The notes: a model not told the origin generated them from the sequence alone. A stretch of 64,000 bases of DNA from Pectobacterium versatile (GCF_020166435.1 NZ_JAINZP010000016.1:22410-86409), one strand, 5' to 3'. Positions 43,957 through 53,879 are shown, numbered from the stretch's first letter. Made by a program: numbers and translations.

Positions 43957-46089
43957 ATGAGTCTATCTATCGTGGAAAATGGCAGAAAACTGGAAAGCAT
44001 CATCGATTTCTCCAGATTTGCCCAAGAGATCAAACAGAACGGCTGGAAGATCATGCTGGCCGGCCTGATTGTGGCGGTAGTGGCTTACCCGCTGATTAGC
44101 ATGATCACGCCCAAATATGTGTCGACCGCAACGGTACTGCTTAAAGCACAGCAGGATAACGTTTCGCCTTTGCCGCAGGTCGATGGTTATGATTCCACCC
44201 GTAGCGGCTATTACGAAACTCAGTATGCGTTGATGCAGTCGCGTATTGTGCTGGAACAAGCCGTGCGGGACATCAAGCTGGACCAAAATCCAGCGTTTAA
44301 CGGCGATATAGACAAAAATGCGGATAACCGTGGCGATGAGCAACAGCGGGTCGATCACGCACTGGGTTCGATAGTGGCAAACCTCACTATCACTGGCGTT
44401 CGCACCACGCACCTCGCCACTATCTCATACGAGTCGGCGTCGCCTGAGCTGGCGGCCGACATCGCTAACGGCGCGGCGCAGGCATTTATTGACTATACGG
44501 CCAGGCAAAAGCACCTCAAGACACTGAAAGCCAAAACATTGAACCAAAAACAGATGGAAGAGGTGTGGCAGCAAGTCGTCGAGCAACAGGCCGTCATCGA
44601 CCAATTTCTGAAGAAAGAAGGACTGCTGACTTTCCGTGGCGTGGATGGCTTCGAAACTGAACAACTGGGGATCGTCACCACCAAGTTAGCGGATGCCACC
44701 CAACGTCGCATCAGGGCGGAAACGAACTACAACAGCGTGCGTTTGAACGTGGGTACGTCGCTGGAAAACATCATTTCTCTGCCTGATATTTCTAATCATG
44801 CCCAAATTCAGGATTTGCGCATTGCGCTGATTCAGGCTCGGCGTTCTTTATACGAGTTACGGAAACGCTACGGGCTGAAGCATACCAAAATTTTAGAAGC
44901 CGAAGCCCAGGTTCAGGCGATTGAAGAGCAGACCCACACCGTGTTACTCGAACTGGAAGCGGGGCTGAATAAGCAGTATCAGGCGGCGTTGAGGGATGAA
45001 AAATATTATCAGCAACTGCTGGAGAAACAGAAAGCGGATTTCCAAACGTTAGCGTCTAAACGTGATGAATACAATAACCTGATCACCGCGTTGGATAAAA
45101 CAAAAGAGCTGTATAAGGCGCTCTATCAGCGCACCAAAGAGCAGACGCTGGCAGGTAACTATTTAGAGCCGGACGCGGTACTTTACGACCCTGCCGTGCC
45201 GGCGGACCACCCGTCGAAACCCAATAAAGTGATGCTGCTGGTGATGGTTGTCATGCTAACCCTGATTTTCTCGGTGGTTTACTTCATCGTGAGAGCCGCG
45301 CTGGATAATTCAATCAACAGTATCAGCCAGATGAAAAAGCGCCTGAATATGGCGCCGGTGGGGGAAATTCGCATCTTCGCCAGTGGCGTGAAGCGCTCAC
45401 AGGTTGTGCATTTGATAACCAAAGCGCCGCTGTACGTCGATACTGTCCACAGCATGCGAATCCACATTTTGTTATCGCATCCATCCTGCCAGGCCATTGC
45501 CATCAGCTCGGCAGAGCATGGCGAAGGGCGATCGTTGCTGGCGCATTTGCTGGCGACATCTTTCAGCGCTGACCAAAAAACGCTGCTTATCGACCTGGAT
45601 TTCTTTAACGACGGCGGGCTGACGCAAGACCTGGCGCCCCCTTCCGCTATCGGCGTGGCGGAACTGCTGCAAGGGCAATCACCGTTGGATGCCGCACTGG
45701 TGACAATCAGTGAAAATTTAAGCTTCCTGCCGCGTGGCAATGCCTTGATGTCTTCTTTACTGATGCTGTCGTCCGAACATGTCGTGACGTTGATGGCAGA
45801 GCTGAGAACACGCTATCAGAGAATAATCGTTGATGTGGCCGCAGTGAATCAAACGCAGGATAGTCAACTCATTAGCCGGGTAATCGACGGGGTAGTTTTT
45901 GTGCTGAAAGCCGGCGAGTGGCGTACGGGTGATGTGCTTAATGCCATTGAGAAAGTTAAACACCACCGCGCGGTGCTGATTGGCGCGGTAATGAATCGGG
46001 TTGCGGATAAAAACCTCGAAACCAAAGAGGGGATACGTTCCCTGAACCATCGTATGAATGCGCTAATCGACAGTACTGGTCACCTGTGA
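43957..46089 (+). CDS. Wzc/GumC-like chain-length and export protein with degenerate kinase domain
   Basis: A 710-residue inner-membrane polysaccharide co-polymerase. An N-terminal Wzz domain has TM1 at about 32-52, long periplasmic coiled coils (about 190-400) and TM2 at about 428-450. A BY-kinase-like ATPase domain (about 505-700) follows. There the P-loop reads AISSAEHGEGRSLLAH, with Arg in place of the Walker-A Lys. Walker A' is LLIDLDF and Walker B IIVDVAAV. No Tyr cluster is present at the C-terminus (it ends MNALIDSTGHL). Loss of Lys and of the Tyr tail suggests no tyrosine autokinase activity, unlike Wzc. It links polymerisation to the Wza-like exporter. Confidence 0.88.
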   Translation: MSLSIVENGRKLESIIDFSRFAQEIKQNGWKIMLAGLIVAVVAYPLISMITPKYVSTATVLLKAQQDNVSPLPQVDGYDSTRSGYYETQYALMQSRIVLEQAVRDIKLDQNPAFNGDIDKNADNRGDEQQRVDHALGSIVANLTITGVRTTHLATISYESASPELAADIANGAAQAFIDYTARQKHLKTLKAKTLNQKQMEEVWQQVVEQQAVIDQFLKKEGLLTFRGVDGFETEQLGIVTTKLADATQRRIRAETNYNSVRLNVGTSLENIISLPDISNHAQIQDLRIALIQARRSLYELRKRYGLKHTKILEAEAQVQAIEEQTHTVLLELEAGLNKQYQAALRDEKYYQQLLEKQKADFQTLASKRDEYNNLITALDKTKELYKALYQRTKEQTLAGNYLEPDAVLYDPAVPADHPSKPNKVMLLVMVVMLTLIFSVVYFIVRAALDNSINSISQMKKRLNMAPVGEIRIFASGVKRSQVVHLITKAPLYVDTVHSMRIHILLSHPSCQAIAISSAEHGEGRSLLAHLLATSFSADQKTLLIDLDFFNDGGLTQDLAPPSAIGVAELLQGQSPLDAALVTISENLSFLPRGNALMSSLLMLSSEHVVTLMAELRTRYQRIIVDVAAVNQTQDSQLISRVIDGVVFVLKAGEWRTGDVLNAIEKVKHHRAVLIGAVMNRVADKNLETKEGIRSLNHRMNALIDSTGHL

Positions 46090-46093
46090 GTTT

Positions 46094-47314
46094 ATGAAAA
46101 AGATGAGTTTACTAAAAAGCATTTCTACCATTGCGGGTTCATCGGTGGTTTCACAACTGATTGGCGCGCTGTCTATCTGGCTGATTTCGCATAAATACAA
46201 CATGGCCGAGGTGGGGATCTACGCGCTGAGTTACAGCATCGTGTTGGTGGGGGCGCAGGTCTGTACCTTTGCATCGCAACTGCTGATTCCGAAACAGCAA
46301 GACGGTGAACTGGCGCAGAGTGTGGTATTCAGCACACTGCAAAGCCTGCTTACCGCTGTGCCCTATGCGATGTTGACCGCATGGCTGTTTCAGCGAAATG
46401 TGTTCTTTCTCTATCTGCTCACGCTGTCCTATGCGCTGGTGCTGATCTCGGAGAATTTGTCGCTGCGCGAGGGTAACTACCGTTTTCTGGCCTTTCAGCG
46501 ACTCGCCGTCTCGGTGGTGGTCGTGCTTTCGCTGGTGTTCACTTCACATACCACCGCGTTTTATTGGTCCTGGGCCTGCGCCATGATGGTGCTGATTAGC
46601 GGATGTATTTTGTTCTCGTTCAATATTCACACCATTACGTTTGGACATTTTAGTCCGCAACGTAATAGGGCTTTCTTTCATCAGCATGCTCATCATCTCA
46701 CTCGCGTTGGCAGCGCCGAAGTACTGGCGATGGTTAATAGTAATTTGCCGGTTATGCTGATTAATTTTTGGTTTTCCGCGTTGACAGCGGGGTATTTCTC
46801 GGTGGTGAGCCGTTTTTGTTTGTCTCCGGTGGTGATCATCGGCAATGCAGTGCGTCATTCTATTTTTTCAACCTGGTCTACCGATTTCAGAAATAAACGT
46901 TTCAACTATGATGAGTTCAAAAAAGTCCGTCTGGTATTATTGATATCGGGAGTGATCTGCACTCTAGGGATATTTATTTTCTATCCGTTGGTGATGCATC
47001 TTTTTTTTAGCGAGGAGTGGATTAACTCCATTCCAACCTCTCGCTATATGTTGCCTTATTTATTTCCGGCGCTGGCGGTGTGTCCGCTGACGGTGATCGA
47101 ATTAATATTTGGCTCTCATCGCTATTTTTTGCGTATTCAATTAGAGCAGTTGAGCGTGGTATTAATCGCATTTGTGATTGTGCCTTTTTTTTATAATCAC
47201 TATGCCACATCAATGATTCTTTTTTCTGTGCTTACATTTGTACGCTACGCGTTTATTTATCTCAAAGTAAACAAACGTGCTAATGGACTGAAAAATATGA
47301 TGACAGAATCATGA
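46094..47314 (+). CDS. polysaccharide flippase (Wzx-like)
   Basis: A 406-residue protein with about 12 predicted membrane segments and the MATE/Polysacc_synt feel: SISTIAGSSVVSQLIGALS at the start, YALSYSIVLVGAQVCTFAS and FPALAVCPLTVIELIFG later. It would flip undecaprenyl-linked repeat units to the periplasm. It lies between the Wzc-like gene and the polymerase and overlaps the latter by 4 nt. Weak primary similarity is normal for Wzx, so context supports the call. Confidence 0.8.
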   Translation: MKKMSLLKSISTIAGSSVVSQLIGALSIWLISHKYNMAEVGIYALSYSIVLVGAQVCTFASQLLIPKQQDGELAQSVVFSTLQSLLTAVPYAMLTAWLFQRNVFFLYLLTLSYALVLISENLSLREGNYRFLAFQRLAVSVVVVLSLVFTSHTTAFYWSWACAMMVLISGCILFSFNIHTITFGHFSPQRNRAFFHQHAHHLTRVGSAEVLAMVNSNLPVMLINFWFSALTAGYFSVVSRFCLSPVVIIGNAVRHSIFSTWSTDFRNKRFNYDEFKKVRLVLLISGVICTLGIFIFYPLVMHLFFSEEWINSIPTSRYMLPYLFPALAVCPLTVIELIFGSHRYFLRIQLEQLSVVLIAFVIVPFFYNHYATSMILFSVLTFVRYAFIYLKVNKRANGLKNMMTES

Positions 47315-48693
47315 GCTTGAATACCGGCCTTTACCTACAGATTTATGTTGTTATCACGCTGGTATTCTGCGGACTGACGCAGTATTTCACCGGTTTTCTG
47401 GCGGTACTGTGGTTACCATTTATTTTGGCGCTGAACATGGTGGGGTTGCTGATTATGCAGACTCGCTACGATAGATTGCATTTGGATACGCAGGAATTGA
47501 TGGTTCTCACGCTTTACCTCTCTTTTCTGGCGATGGCGGGATTATCTACCCTGTTACAGGGCGGAATAACCGTCACTATCGTTGGGTTTAAAAACGAGGT
47601 TGCATTATCGCTGATGATGTTTTGCCTGCTGCTGGGATTTTGCCGCGAATCACAGATTTATCGCGTGACCCGCAGTTTGTATTGGGTGTTCTACGCGCAG
47701 TTCCCGGTGGTGATTTATCAGGTGTTGTTTGTTTTACCGCGGCGGGCAGCATTGCGGGGAGAAGACGAAAAATGGGACTCGGTAGTCGGCACTTTCGGCG
47801 GCGACCCGATGGGCGGGGGAAATACCGCGGCGATGGGGTTGTTCTGCCTGTTGATTATGTTGCTGAAAGTCTCGGAATTTAAACATGGTTTGACGTCGTT
47901 TAAATCCACGGCGCTGCATATCGTTTTGGGATTTAGCTTGTGTATCCTGGGGGAAGTGAAATTTGTGATCCTGATTTCACCATTATTACTGGCCTGGGTT
48001 TGGTTAATGCCGAGCTACATCAAAGGCATGAATAGCGTAAACCTGAAAGCAATTTTGCTGATTTTCACTGGCATGGCGTTGCTGATTACCGTGGCGATTA
48101 CCATTTTGGCCTCGGGTTACTCCTCGGCGTTTGGTGGCGACCCGACGAAAAGCGCGATGAGCGTATTTCTGGATTCATTGAATTATATTTTTGATACCAG
48201 CTACATTATGGAATCCGGTGAACTTGGGCGTCTTACTACGCTATTTTTCTGGCTGAAAAATCACGATATGTGGGGGATCTCCGGCACGTTGTTTGGCTAT
48301 GGATTAAATGCGACAAATAGCGGCAGCGCTGTCTCTCCCGGTTTTTTGAATATTATCTATAACCTGATCATCGATTCAACCTCATTAAGTGTGCTGCTAT
48401 GGGAAGTCGGCGTGGTTGGAACGTTATTTTTCATCGGGCTAATTATTTATATCTTAGTCATTACGCAGCCAAAGCCGGGACTAGATCGTAATAAATTAGA
48501 CCAACAGGACCTGAAACTGCTGAGTTTTTCTCCGGCCTTTAACGTTTTTGTGGTTGGGTGCCTGTTGAGTCTGCCTTATAGCCAGATCCTGATGATTATT
48601 CCCATGTTGCAATTCCTATTTTATTTATCTCTGGGCTCAAGTCTGGTGATTCGCCATTCTGTCCGTCGTTATATCGGAAAACTGTATGAGTGA
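47311..48693 (+). CDS. O-antigen/exopolysaccharide polymerase (Wzy-like)
   Basis: A 460-residue protein with about 11 hydrophobic segments. It has a long periplasmic loop (about 270-345; SGYSSAFGGDPTKSAMSVFL, SGTLFGYGLNATNSGS) typical of Wzy or O-antigen-ligase superfamily members. It would join repeat units in the periplasm. It is coupled to the flippase gene (ATGA) and overlaps the next gene by 8 nt. No strong family motif; assigned by topology and place. Confidence 0.75.
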   Translation: MSLNTGLYLQIYVVITLVFCGLTQYFTGFLAVLWLPFILALNMVGLLIMQTRYDRLHLDTQELMVLTLYLSFLAMAGLSTLLQGGITVTIVGFKNEVALSLMMFCLLLGFCRESQIYRVTRSLYWVFYAQFPVVIYQVLFVLPRRAALRGEDEKWDSVVGTFGGDPMGGGNTAAMGLFCLLIMLLKVSEFKHGLTSFKSTALHIVLGFSLCILGEVKFVILISPLLLAWVWLMPSYIKGMNSVNLKAILLIFTGMALLITVAITILASGYSSAFGGDPTKSAMSVFLDSLNYIFDTSYIMESGELGRLTTLFFWLKNHDMWGISGTLFGYGLNATNSGSAVSPGFLNIIYNLIIDSTSLSVLLWEVGVVGTLFFIGLIIYILVITQPKPGLDRNKLDQQDLKLLSFSPAFNVFVVGCLLSLPYSQILMIIPMLQFLFYLSLGSSLVIRHSVRRYIGKLYE

Positions 48694-49675
48694 TAAACCT
48701 TTTATTTCAGTGAGTATTAAGACATTCAATGAAGCGGAATGCATCGAAAAAACCATCGACAGTATTCGTCGCCATATTGTGGATTACCCCCATAAAATCA
48801 TTGTTGCCGATAGCTTATCAACCGACAACACTCAGCAGCTTGCCAGCGCCAAAGGCATTACCGTGGTGTCGCTGACTGAACCGTCCGAACGCTGCTGCGG
48901 TGTGGGGCATCAGCTTGGTTACCTGTACAGTCAGGGGGATTATTTGCTGCTAATGGACGGCGATATGGAGCTGGAAGATGGCTTTATTGAGCAGGGCATC
49001 GCATTTTTAACCGCACACCCTGATTACGCTGGCGTGGCTGGAACGGTAGAGATGGATGGCGCGGCGAACTATGAGTTTATATCACGTAAACAGCGCCTTC
49101 ATAAAATATATCCGTTGGGCGACTGCGGTCATTTAGGTGGTGGGGGTTTATACCGCCGCTCGGCAATTGAAAAAATAGGTTATCTCACCAACCGCAGCTT
49201 GCATGGTTATGAAGAGGCTGAATTAGGCATTCGTCTGCGCTATGCCCACTATAAATTACATCGACTTAATGTGCCTTATTTCCGTCACACGTCGTACACC
49301 ATGCCAACATATAAAATGCTGCAATATCGTTGGCGGAACGGTTTTCTCTGGGCACCGGGCGAGCTTTTACGCAGCGCATGGGGGATGCCTTATTTCCGTG
49401 AGGCATTGCATATCGTTAAAAACGAGGCAGTTTTTGCGGTTTATCTGCTGGTGCTGTTGATGAGTTTATTGACGTTTAACGCCACTGTTATTGGTGCTGC
49501 GTTGCTGCCGTTACTCGCTTTTGTGGCATTAAAAACGATTAAGAACCGTTCACTGCTGAACGGGGTGCAGGGTGTGATGAACCTGGCTGTGTTTTCTGCG
49601 GGATTGATAAAAGGATTAACCAGACCCGTGCGCGACCCTATGACACCACCAAGCAGCAAGGTTATTCATGAATAG
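48686..49675 (+). CDS. family 2 glycosyltransferase with C-terminal membrane segments
   Basis: A 329-residue GT-A enzyme. The nucleotide-sugar fold starts FISVSIKTFNEAECIEKTID and includes the DXD-type metal site in YLLLMDGDMELEDGF and an acceptor region GGGGLYRRSAIEKIGY. Two hydrophobic segments (about 250-290) may anchor it to the inner membrane. It adds a sugar to the lipid-linked repeat unit. Donor and acceptor are unknown. Confidence 0.87.
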   Translation: MSDKPFISVSIKTFNEAECIEKTIDSIRRHIVDYPHKIIVADSLSTDNTQQLASAKGITVVSLTEPSERCCGVGHQLGYLYSQGDYLLLMDGDMELEDGFIEQGIAFLTAHPDYAGVAGTVEMDGAANYEFISRKQRLHKIYPLGDCGHLGGGGLYRRSAIEKIGYLTNRSLHGYEEAELGIRLRYAHYKLHRLNVPYFRHTSYTMPTYKMLQYRWRNGFLWAPGELLRSAWGMPYFREALHIVKNEAVFAVYLLVLLMSLLTFNATVIGAALLPLLAFVALKTIKNRSLLNGVQGVMNLAVFSAGLIKGLTRPVRDPMTPPSSKVIHE

Positions 49676-49681
49676 GCAGGT

Positions 49682-50896
49682 ATGATGAAAGTTTTATTGG
49701 TCAATAAATTTTTCTATATTAAGGGCGGCGCTGAAACGGTTTATTTTCAAGAGATTGATATGTTGAAAAAGGCTGGCGTTGACGTTATCGCTTTCTCTAT
49801 GCAGCATGAAAATAACTTCCCGTCAGACTACGCGCCCTATTTTGTCGGTAATGTGGATTATCATCAAAACAGCAGTGCGATTGGGGCAATTAAAACCGCG
49901 GTTAACTTTATTCATAATGCTGAGGCATGTAAGAAATTGCTGGTGTTATTGCGTAAAGAAAAACCGGATATTGTTCATTTTCACAATATCTACCACCAAC
50001 TCACGCCGTCGTTGATTAAAATTGCCCGTCAATTTGGGTGTAAAACCGTGTTAACGGCTCATGACTACAAGATTATCTGCCCTTCGTACACCATGCTGCG
50101 CGATGGCAAAGTCTGTGACGCTTGTTTAACTGGTTCGGTATTTAACGCTTTTAAATATCGGTGCCAGCAAGGTTCTACATCGAAAAGTCTGCTGCTTTCG
50201 TTAGAAGGTGCCTGGCAGAATATTGCCAAAAACTATCAGGCACTGGATGTGATCGTTTCGCCCAGCGAATTTCTGCGTAACCAATTAATGCGCAAGCTGC
50301 CGAATGTTCGCATTGACGTGATTGTGAACGGCATTAATGACAGCCTGCCGGCGGAGGATGTTAAAGACGACGGTTATTTGCTGTTTATTGGTCGCCTGAG
50401 TAGGGAGAAAGGCGTTGCTACGCTTGCTAGGGCGCATCAGCAAATGCGGAATAAAATTCCGTTAAAAATTGCGGGCAGCGGGCCGCTGTATAACGATTTG
50501 GTCGCGCAATTTCCGCATGCGGAATTCCTGGGTTATAAACAGCAGGGCGAAGAACTTAACCGGCTGATTAAATACGCACGCGCGGTGGTGGTTCCTTCCG
50601 AATACTATGAAAACTGTTCAATGTCGGTGCTGGAGTCGATGGCATTCGCTAAACCGGTGGTAGGTGGGCGTATTGGCGGTATACCTGAACAAATTCGCGA
50701 TAAGATAGACGGCATTTTATTCGAACCCGGCAATGTGCAGGCATTAGCCGATGTGCTGGATGACCTGACGTTGAATCCGCAAAAAGCCAGAGAAATGGGA
50801 TTAAATGCGCGCCAACGTCTTCGCGAAAAATATTCATTACGTAAACACACAGAATCTCTATTGGCGCTTTATCGGGAAATATTAATCGAAAAGTAA
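49682..50896 (+). CDS. family 4 glycosyltransferase
   Basis: A 404-residue GT-B enzyme. The N-terminal acceptor domain starts MKVLLVNKFFYIKGGAETVY and has DIVHFHNIYHQLTPS and TAHDYKIICPSYT. The C-terminal donor domain (about 225-370) has YLLFIGRLSREKGVATL and the retaining EX7E region VVVPSEYYENCSMSVLESMA. Part of the repeat-unit assembly line; substrates are unknown. It is 6 nt after the GT2 gene. Confidence 0.9.
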   Translation: MMKVLLVNKFFYIKGGAETVYFQEIDMLKKAGVDVIAFSMQHENNFPSDYAPYFVGNVDYHQNSSAIGAIKTAVNFIHNAEACKKLLVLLRKEKPDIVHFHNIYHQLTPSLIKIARQFGCKTVLTAHDYKIICPSYTMLRDGKVCDACLTGSVFNAFKYRCQQGSTSKSLLLSLEGAWQNIAKNYQALDVIVSPSEFLRNQLMRKLPNVRIDVIVNGINDSLPAEDVKDDGYLLFIGRLSREKGVATLARAHQQMRNKIPLKIAGSGPLYNDLVAQFPHAEFLGYKQQGEELNRLIKYARAVVVPSEYYENCSMSVLESMAFAKPVVGGRIGGIPEQIRDKIDGILFEPGNVQALADVLDDLTLNPQKAREMGLNARQRLREKYSLRKHTESLLALYREILIEK

Positions 50897-50897
50897 T

Positions 50898-52010
50898 ATG
50901 ACTACGAAAATTACCGTTCTGGGAACACGTGGTATTCCAAACGTGTTGGGTGGTGTGGAAACACATTGCCAAAATTTATATCCGACGATTAAACAGCAAT
51001 TCGACGTAGATATTTGCGTTCTCGCACGTTCGCCTTATGTCAATTATAAAAAATCACAATATCGAGGCGTGATGACTCGCGCTTTACTGTCGCCGAAAAA
51101 GCGTTCATTAGAGGCTATCGTTCATTCGGTGCTGGCGGCATTTATCACCTGCTTTGATCAGTCCACGGTGGTGCATGTTCACGCTATTGGTCCGGGCCTG
51201 GTGGTGCCGCTTTTACGTTTGCTGGGTAAAAAAGTGGTTTTTACTCATCATGGCCCAGACTATGACCGCCATAAATGGGGATTCCTAGCAAAGAAGATTT
51301 TAATGCTGGGTGAAAAGGTCGCAGTGAAATATGCCAATGAAGTGATTGTGATCTCCGAAGTGATTAATAATATGATCAAGCAGAAATATGGCCGCGATGA
51401 TGCCCATCTTATCTATAACGGTGTGAATCTACCCCAGCGACTCACTGCGGACGTTATCAATCAAATATTGGCGCGTTTTTCTCTTCAGCCACAACACTAT
51501 TTGGTTGCGGTTGGCCGTTTCGTGGAAGAAAAAGGCCTGCATGATCTTATCGCGGCCTATCGGCAATCGGGTGTCACGATGCCACTGGTTTTGGTTGGCG
51601 ATGCCGATCACCCCACTGCGTATAGCATGCGATTAAAACAGTTAGCCCATGAAACCCCGAATGTGATCCTGACCGGATTTTTAAACGGCCAGGAACTACA
51701 AACTGTTTTCTCACAGGCTAAACTCTTTGTGATGTCGTCATATCATGAAGGGTTACCCATTGCGTTGCTGGAGGCTATGTCATTCTCATTGCCTGCCGTG
51801 GTCAGCAATATCCCAGCCAATCTGGAGGTGAAATTAGCGCCAGAAACTTATTTCAATGTAGGAGATGTGGCGGATTTATCCGAAAAAATCACGTTGCGTT
51901 CTAAATCGTTATCTGTTGATTACTCTGAATATTTACAAAGGTATAATTGGCAACAAATCGCGGAACAAACGATGGCCGTTTACACCGCAATAAATAAATC
52001 AATAGGTTAA
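50898..52010 (+). CDS. family 4 glycosyltransferase
   Basis: A 370-residue GT-B enzyme, second of this family in the cluster. It starts ITVLGTRGIPNVLGGVETHC, typical of rhamnosyl/glucosyl transferases of WcaL/RfaG type. Later come FTHHGPDYDRHKWG, VAVGRFVEEKGLHDLIAAY and the EX7E motif in SSYHEGLPIALLEAMSFSLP. It begins one base after the previous stop. Donor is unknown. Confidence 0.9.
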   Translation: MTTKITVLGTRGIPNVLGGVETHCQNLYPTIKQQFDVDICVLARSPYVNYKKSQYRGVMTRALLSPKKRSLEAIVHSVLAAFITCFDQSTVVHVHAIGPGLVVPLLRLLGKKVVFTHHGPDYDRHKWGFLAKKILMLGEKVAVKYANEVIVISEVINNMIKQKYGRDDAHLIYNGVNLPQRLTADVINQILARFSLQPQHYLVAVGRFVEEKGLHDLIAAYRQSGVTMPLVLVGDADHPTAYSMRLKQLAHETPNVILTGFLNGQELQTVFSQAKLFVMSSYHEGLPIALLEAMSFSLPAVVSNIPANLEVKLAPETYFNVGDVADLSEKITLRSKSLSVDYSEYLQRYNWQQIAEQTMAVYTAINKSIG

Positions 52011-52012
52011 TA

Positions 52013-52420
52013 GTGAATGAATCGAATAAACGCCCGTTAGTCATTGAGCGCTTCTATGAAGCCCTTGATGGAAAAACCGATACAGAACTGACCTCGGAAC
52101 AGCGGCTGGCCGTTGAGCAGGCGGTGCTGTCGATTACGGCATCTTCAATGCATTGGGTCGACGTGCGTAAGAGTTTCCCTTTTTTTAACAAGCGCTATTA
52201 CTTCGTTTTTTTGTTCGGTCTGGATCACCGCAAGCGTCCACGCAAAGAGTCAACGCTATTTCGCATACTGCTGACTGCGTTGATCCTGTTTACTGGCTTT
52301 TCCTGCATGCTTGCGGCGCTATTGATGCTTTACATGATTAAGTCTGCCTTGGGTATTGATATTTTCCCACATTTCCACTTAGGAATTTGGGATTGGTGGC
52401 TCAGCCTGAAGGATCACTGA
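52013..52420 (+). CDS. small membrane protein of the exopolysaccharide cluster, unknown function
   Basis: A 135-residue protein that is not recognised. A hydrophilic acidic N-terminus (about 1-55; YEALDGKTDTELTSEQRLAV) and a basic segment (FGLDHRKRPRKES, about 75-87) are followed by one or two membrane helices (about 90-117, LLTALILFTGFSCMLAALLM). It ends with an aromatic tail (WDWWLSLKDH). It starts with GTG, 2 nt after the second GT4 gene. The orientation would place the N-terminus in the cytoplasm, where it could touch glycosyltransferases; this is inference from place only. Confidence 0.6.
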   Translation: MNESNKRPLVIERFYEALDGKTDTELTSEQRLAVEQAVLSITASSMHWVDVRKSFPFFNKRYYFVFLFGLDHRKRPRKESTLFRILLTALILFTGFSCMLAALLMLYMIKSALGIDIFPHFHLGIWDWWLSLKDH

Positions 52421-52458
52421 CCTCCGGTTTCTGCTGATGTGGAAATAAGGAGTCATAA

Positions 52459-53853
52459 GTGCATTGTAAAATTATCGCTGTAGGAGGTTTGCTATTTTCT
52501 GTATTGGGTGTGGCCAATGGCGTGATGACGACCGCCACCCCCAGAGGGCTAACTGGCCCGCTAACGAACCCAGGTACTGGCGTCGCCAGCTTTAACAAGG
52601 GTAATGGTACAACGTTGTCGCTGGCTGATTATCCCGACACCGGCATTGAATATGATCGTTTGTACTGGAATGAACTCGAACCAGCAGAAGGCCAATATAA
52701 TTTTCAAGCCGTGGACGCTATTTTCGAACTGGCTAGCCAGCATCAACCGCCGATGAACGTGGGGTTGCGCTTTATGGCGCTTGATGAGCCTGCCAGTGGT
52801 TCGAAGATTCCTGACTGGCTGATCCAAAAAGGCATCAAGGGCGAATGGACGCCGGACAAAAAAACCTTTGTGCCGGATCTGGACGACCCGGTGTTTATCG
52901 AATACAGCCAGCGTTTGCTTAATGCTTTTGGGCTACGCTATGACGGTAATTCGAATTTGGCTTATATCGATATTGGGTTGGTGGGGTCATGGGGCGAGTG
53001 GCACAACATCAATTTCCCGACCATTACGCCGCTGATTGAACGCTACACATCAGCCCAGTTGGATAAGTACATGGAAATGTATTTTGCCGCGTTTCCCAAC
53101 AGCCCAAAGATTATGCTCATTAACGGCGGCGACACGTTGGCCAGCGCAGTGAAGCAAGGTGCTGGATGGCGCGCGGATTGCTGGGGGGACTGGCATAATT
53201 TTGCGACCACATGGAGCCACATGCAAGATGATTACCCGCAGCGACTGCAAAACGCGGAGGCGCTTTATCCAAATTTTAGCTCTGCGTGGCAACGTGCGCC
53301 GGTGAGTCTGGAAATCTGTGGTCATATGTCGGAGTGGCAGAGCGTGCAGCACTATACTCGTGCGCAAGTGCAGGTGGCCTTTGACTGGGCGCTGGCACAG
53401 CATGCTAGCACCATTAATCTGAAGTCGCGCAGCGTGCCGACGGAATATCGGGACATTGTGGATAACGCGCTGACCAAACTCGGCTATCGTTTTCGCCTGG
53501 CCTCGCTAACTCATGAGTCTGAACTGGCACAAGGGCAGAGCCTGACGTTAAACCAGCAGTGGTTTAACGACGGCGTAGCGCCCATTTATCTGAAATATGA
53601 TGTGGCCTATCGTGTGGTGAATAATGACAACACCGTAATGAGTATGGGAAAAATGGCTGATGACATCCGCACTTGGTTGCCAGGGCAGCATACCTTCGTC
53701 TACCAATTGGCGATGCCGGAAACGCTGCCAGCCGGGCAGTATAATATTGAAATGGCGATGCTGGACGCAAAGGGAGTATCGCGAATTAATCTCGCCAACG
53801 AGGGCAAGCAAGCTGACGGTTGGTATCGAATTTCCACGGTAACGGTGCGCTGA
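52459..53853 (+). CDS. secreted DUF4832-type glycoside-hydrolase-like protein
   Basis: A 464-residue exported protein, start GTG 52459, signal peptide about 1-21 (IIAVGGLLFSVLGVANG). The middle looks like a TIM barrel: YDRLYWNELEPAEGQYNF, VGLRFMALDEPASGSKIPDW, IDIGLVGSWGEWHNIN (probable catalytic Glu) and SLEICGHMSEWQ. A C-terminal beta-sandwich domain (about 340-464) resembles DUF4832. Such proteins sit in exopolysaccharide loci and may trim or cleave the polymer in the periplasm. Activity is not established. Confidence 0.75.
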   Translation: MHCKIIAVGGLLFSVLGVANGVMTTATPRGLTGPLTNPGTGVASFNKGNGTTLSLADYPDTGIEYDRLYWNELEPAEGQYNFQAVDAIFELASQHQPPMNVGLRFMALDEPASGSKIPDWLIQKGIKGEWTPDKKTFVPDLDDPVFIEYSQRLLNAFGLRYDGNSNLAYIDIGLVGSWGEWHNINFPTITPLIERYTSAQLDKYMEMYFAAFPNSPKIMLINGGDTLASAVKQGAGWRADCWGDWHNFATTWSHMQDDYPQRLQNAEALYPNFSSAWQRAPVSLEICGHMSEWQSVQHYTRAQVQVAFDWALAQHASTINLKSRSVPTEYRDIVDNALTKLGYRFRLASLTHESELAQGQSLTLNQQWFNDGVAPIYLKYDVAYRVVNNDNTVMSMGKMADDIRTWLPGQHTFVYQLAMPETLPAGQYNIEMAMLDAKGVSRINLANEGKQADGWYRISTVTVR

Positions 53854-53879
53854 GCACGGAATTAAGAATAGATATTCAT

